From Emticicia soli (GTDB taxonomy: Bacteria > Bacteroidota > Bacteroidia > Cytophagales > Spirosomataceae), in contig NZ_JBBEWC010000016.1 in assembly GCF_037860775.1 (NCBI RefSeq), positions 46,769 through 110,768 of the forward strand: a stretch of 64,000 bases of DNA, read 5' to 3'. Shown here piece after piece: positions 60,517 to 64,000 of this stretch (positions are counted from its first letter, which is position 1; every line of letters starts with the position of its first letter). The notes beneath the pieces were generated by a model. It saw only the letters and a program-made list of their open reading frames with translations. It had not been told where the DNA came from and made no database searches. The position numbers and the translations under genes are program-made.

Positions 60517-60792
60517 TTACTTACGAATGCCTAATTCAGCAATAATTGCTCTATAGCGCGCAATGTCATTCTTATACAAATAGTCTAGCAAACGACGACG
60601 TTTACCTACCAATTTCAACAAACCAGCTCTTGTAGAGTAATCGTGTTTGTGACTTTTAAGGTGCTCTGTAAGATGAGAGATACGATAAGTAAATAATGCA
60701 ATCTGAGATTCCGCAGAACCAGTGTCAGTTGCTTTTTTTTGGAAGCCTTTGCCTGCAAAGATTTCTTCCTTTTTCTCCGTAGTTAAATACAT
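60517..60792 (-). CDS. rpsO: 30S ribosomal protein S15
   Basis: This 91-aa protein is of normal S15 length, with the family core DTGSAESQIALFTYRISHLTEHL, KDHHS-like KSHKHDYSTRAGL, and LLKLVGKRRRLLDYLYKND. It binds 16S rRNA helix 22 in the 30S platform. The -7 box TATCTTTG at 60840-60833 precedes it. Confidence 0.97.
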   Translation of the reverse strand: MYLTTEKKEEIFAGKGFQKKATDTGSAESQIALFTYRISHLTEHLKSHKHDYSTRAGLLKLVGKRRRLLDYLYKNDIARYRAIIAELGIRK

Positions 60793-60832
60793 TTGATGTT
60801 AACTTAGATTTTAATGAATATTAAACCAATTG

Positions 60833-60840
60833 CAAAGATA
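60833..60840 (-). promoter_or_regulatory. rpsO promoter -7 box
   Basis: Read leftward, TATCTTTG matches TAnnTTTG, 40 nt before the rpsO start. No good TTG -33 box is seen at 16-17 bp spacing. Confidence 0.6.
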
Positions 60841-60896
60841 ATACTTTATTTTCAACTATAATTGAAAACCTCAAAAAATAAGCGTAAATGCATAAA

Positions 60897-60927
60897 AAAA
60901 AGCCTCTCTCAAAACGGAAAGGCTTTT
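60897..60927 (-). terminator. tRNA-Leu terminator
   Basis: AAAAGCCT pairs with AGGCTTTT, followed leftward by TTTTTT, 40 nt after the tRNA. Confidence 0.65.
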
Positions 60928-60966
60928 CAAATAACAAATGTTCAACTTAAACTTAATTCTTAAGTG

Positions 60967-61050
60967 TGACGATGGCGAGATTCGAACTCGCACAGGCTAA
61001 CGCCCACTACCCCCTCAAAGTAGCGTGTCTACCAATTCCACCACATCGCC
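60967..61050 (-). tRNA. tRNA-Leu (anticodon GAG)
   Basis: Read leftward from 61050, GGCGATG pairs with CATCGTC (one G-T), leaving discriminator A. The D arm GGTGGAATTGGTAGAC, anticodon loop TTGAGGG with GAG, a long variable arm as expected for leucine, and a T loop TTCGAAT are visible. CCA is not encoded. Confidence 0.94.
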
Positions 61051-61061
61051 TTTTGGAAATG

Positions 61062-61092
61062 CAAAGCTAAACAAGGAGGCAGATTATTCCAA
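61062..61092 (-). promoter_or_regulatory. Promoter of tRNA-Leu
   Basis: Read leftward, TTGGAA (61092-61087), a 17-bp spacer and TAGCTTTG (61069-61062) form a consensus promoter 12 nt before the tRNA. Confidence 0.8.
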
Positions 61093-61517
61093 ATAATACG
61101 CTTTTTTAATTATGTGTTAAATTATTTTCTTTAGTAACTTCACTTTTGCTATTATGGCCCATATGTATACAATTCCGTTTATCAATCATGAATCTTACAT
61201 AGTCAACCCTTATTATTGAAAGGAATGTTCATTGAAATTGATTTTTTGATTAATTATATATTTAAAGCTTATATACTCTACTCTGGCTCAAGGTTAATAA
61301 TTGAATAACAGTTCAAGTTATCAACCGTTTTATTTTCAGAGAAGAAAATATTATTAAAAAACACAAAACTATTGTATATTTTCATTGAATAGTTGAACAA
61401 AACTTTTTTCTTTCAAAACCCTTAACCAAGCCCCTACTCTACGAGTAAGCTTGATTAGCTTAGCGCTTAACCAATACATAATAGATTTTATCTATACAAA
61501 TATAGAATTATTCGATT

Positions 61518-61547
61518 TTGATTATTTGGCACAAGCTCATACCTTTA
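61518..61547 (+). promoter_or_regulatory. Possible katG promoter
   Basis: TTGATT at 61518-61523, a 16-bp spacer and TACCTTTA at 61540-61547 (one mismatch to TAnnTTTG) lie 58 nt before katG. I saw no clear OxyR-type site. Confidence 0.45.
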
Positions 61548-61604
61548 CAACATCAGATTTGAATTACAACTTAAATATTTAATAAATCTATAAACTTTCA
61601 CAAA

Positions 61605-63881
<2,277 letters not shown>

Positions 63882-63944
63882 TTGTAAAGCAATAAACTTT
63901 ATTAACATGAGTCATCCCGAATTTTAGGATGCTATGAAAAAAAA

Positions 63945-64000
63945 GAACCTTCTGGTTAAATTTGTGAATCACTACAAACGCAAATTTTTACCAGAAGGTC
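63945..64000. terminator. Inverted repeat at the window end, probable terminator
   Basis: ACCTTCTGGTTAAATTTG (63947 on) pairs with CAAATTTTTACCAGAAGGT (63981-63999) with one indel and a 17-nt loop. Read leftward it ends in TTCTTTTTTTT, so it could stop a leftward gene beyond the window; it also follows katG by 64 nt. A frame of 22 codons from ATG at 63934 runs off the end and might be a gene start instead. Confidence 0.45.

Larger units (their letters stand above)
61051..61604. other. Intergenic region between tRNA-Leu and katG
   Basis: It contains the tRNA-Leu promoter (61062-61092) and a possible katG promoter (61518-61547). Nothing else is recognised in these 554 bases. Confidence 0.55.

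Overview
This is an AT-rich Bacteroidota chromosome segment, most likely from the Cytophagales. The signs are: several promoters with the phylum -7 box TAnnTTTG, mostly 16-17 bp downstream of a TTG-type -33 box; no Shine-Dalgarno sequences at most starts; a short RpoD of 287 aa; and phylum-typical proteins (DUF2027-Smr, DUF4403, HU-SPOR, TonB, WG-repeat and YXWGXW proteins). No rRNA, CRISPR array or complete insertion sequence is visible. I cannot name the genus.

Layout. 1-4.9 kb: the first codons of a response regulator, a WG-repeat protein, a META lipoprotein, a NamZ-type exo-muramidase coupled to a small kinase-fold gene, and a LolA-like protein. 5-6.3 kb: a photolyase, followed by a 0.5-kb block of 109-bp hairpin repeats. 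7.1-12.9 kb: an AddB-like nuclease, then a sugar aminotransferase, a glycosyltransferase and a methyltransferase. 12.9-24.8 kb: purL, tRNA-Ser, a pterin dehydratase, a trans-sulfuration-type PLP enzyme, two paralogous 44-45 aa membrane microproteins, rsmI, a sterol desaturase-like protein, fabG, a VWA-like membrane protein and DUF2027-Smr. 24.8-34.4 kb: DUF4403, rnpB, rpsP-rimM-trmD, a run of small envelope or acidic proteins, gyrA and a TPR protein.

34.4-41.4 kb is the most unusual part. It is gene-poor and holds a dif-like XerCD site, a parS-like half site, a ParA gene with a ribbon-helix-helix-type partner, a roughly 480-bp tract of about 89% A+T, structured non-coding DNA and a lone XRE regulator with TGTAAA operator-like repeats. 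Genes left of about 34.5 kb mostly run rightward and those to the right mostly run leftward. Non-coding G/C skew on the + strand changes sign between about 39.9 and 41.0 kb. Together this suggests a replication terminus.

41.4-64 kb: gapdh, trmB, then a leftward envelope cluster (large TPR protein, outer-membrane barrel protein, HU-TM-SPOR protein, TonB, folC), an M61 peptidase, a TPR lipoprotein, menD, rpoD, pnp, rpsO, tRNA-Leu and katG. The RpoD encoded here is the expected reader of the TAnnTTTG promoters in front of tRNA-Ser, rnpB, rpsP, gyrA and tRNA-Leu.
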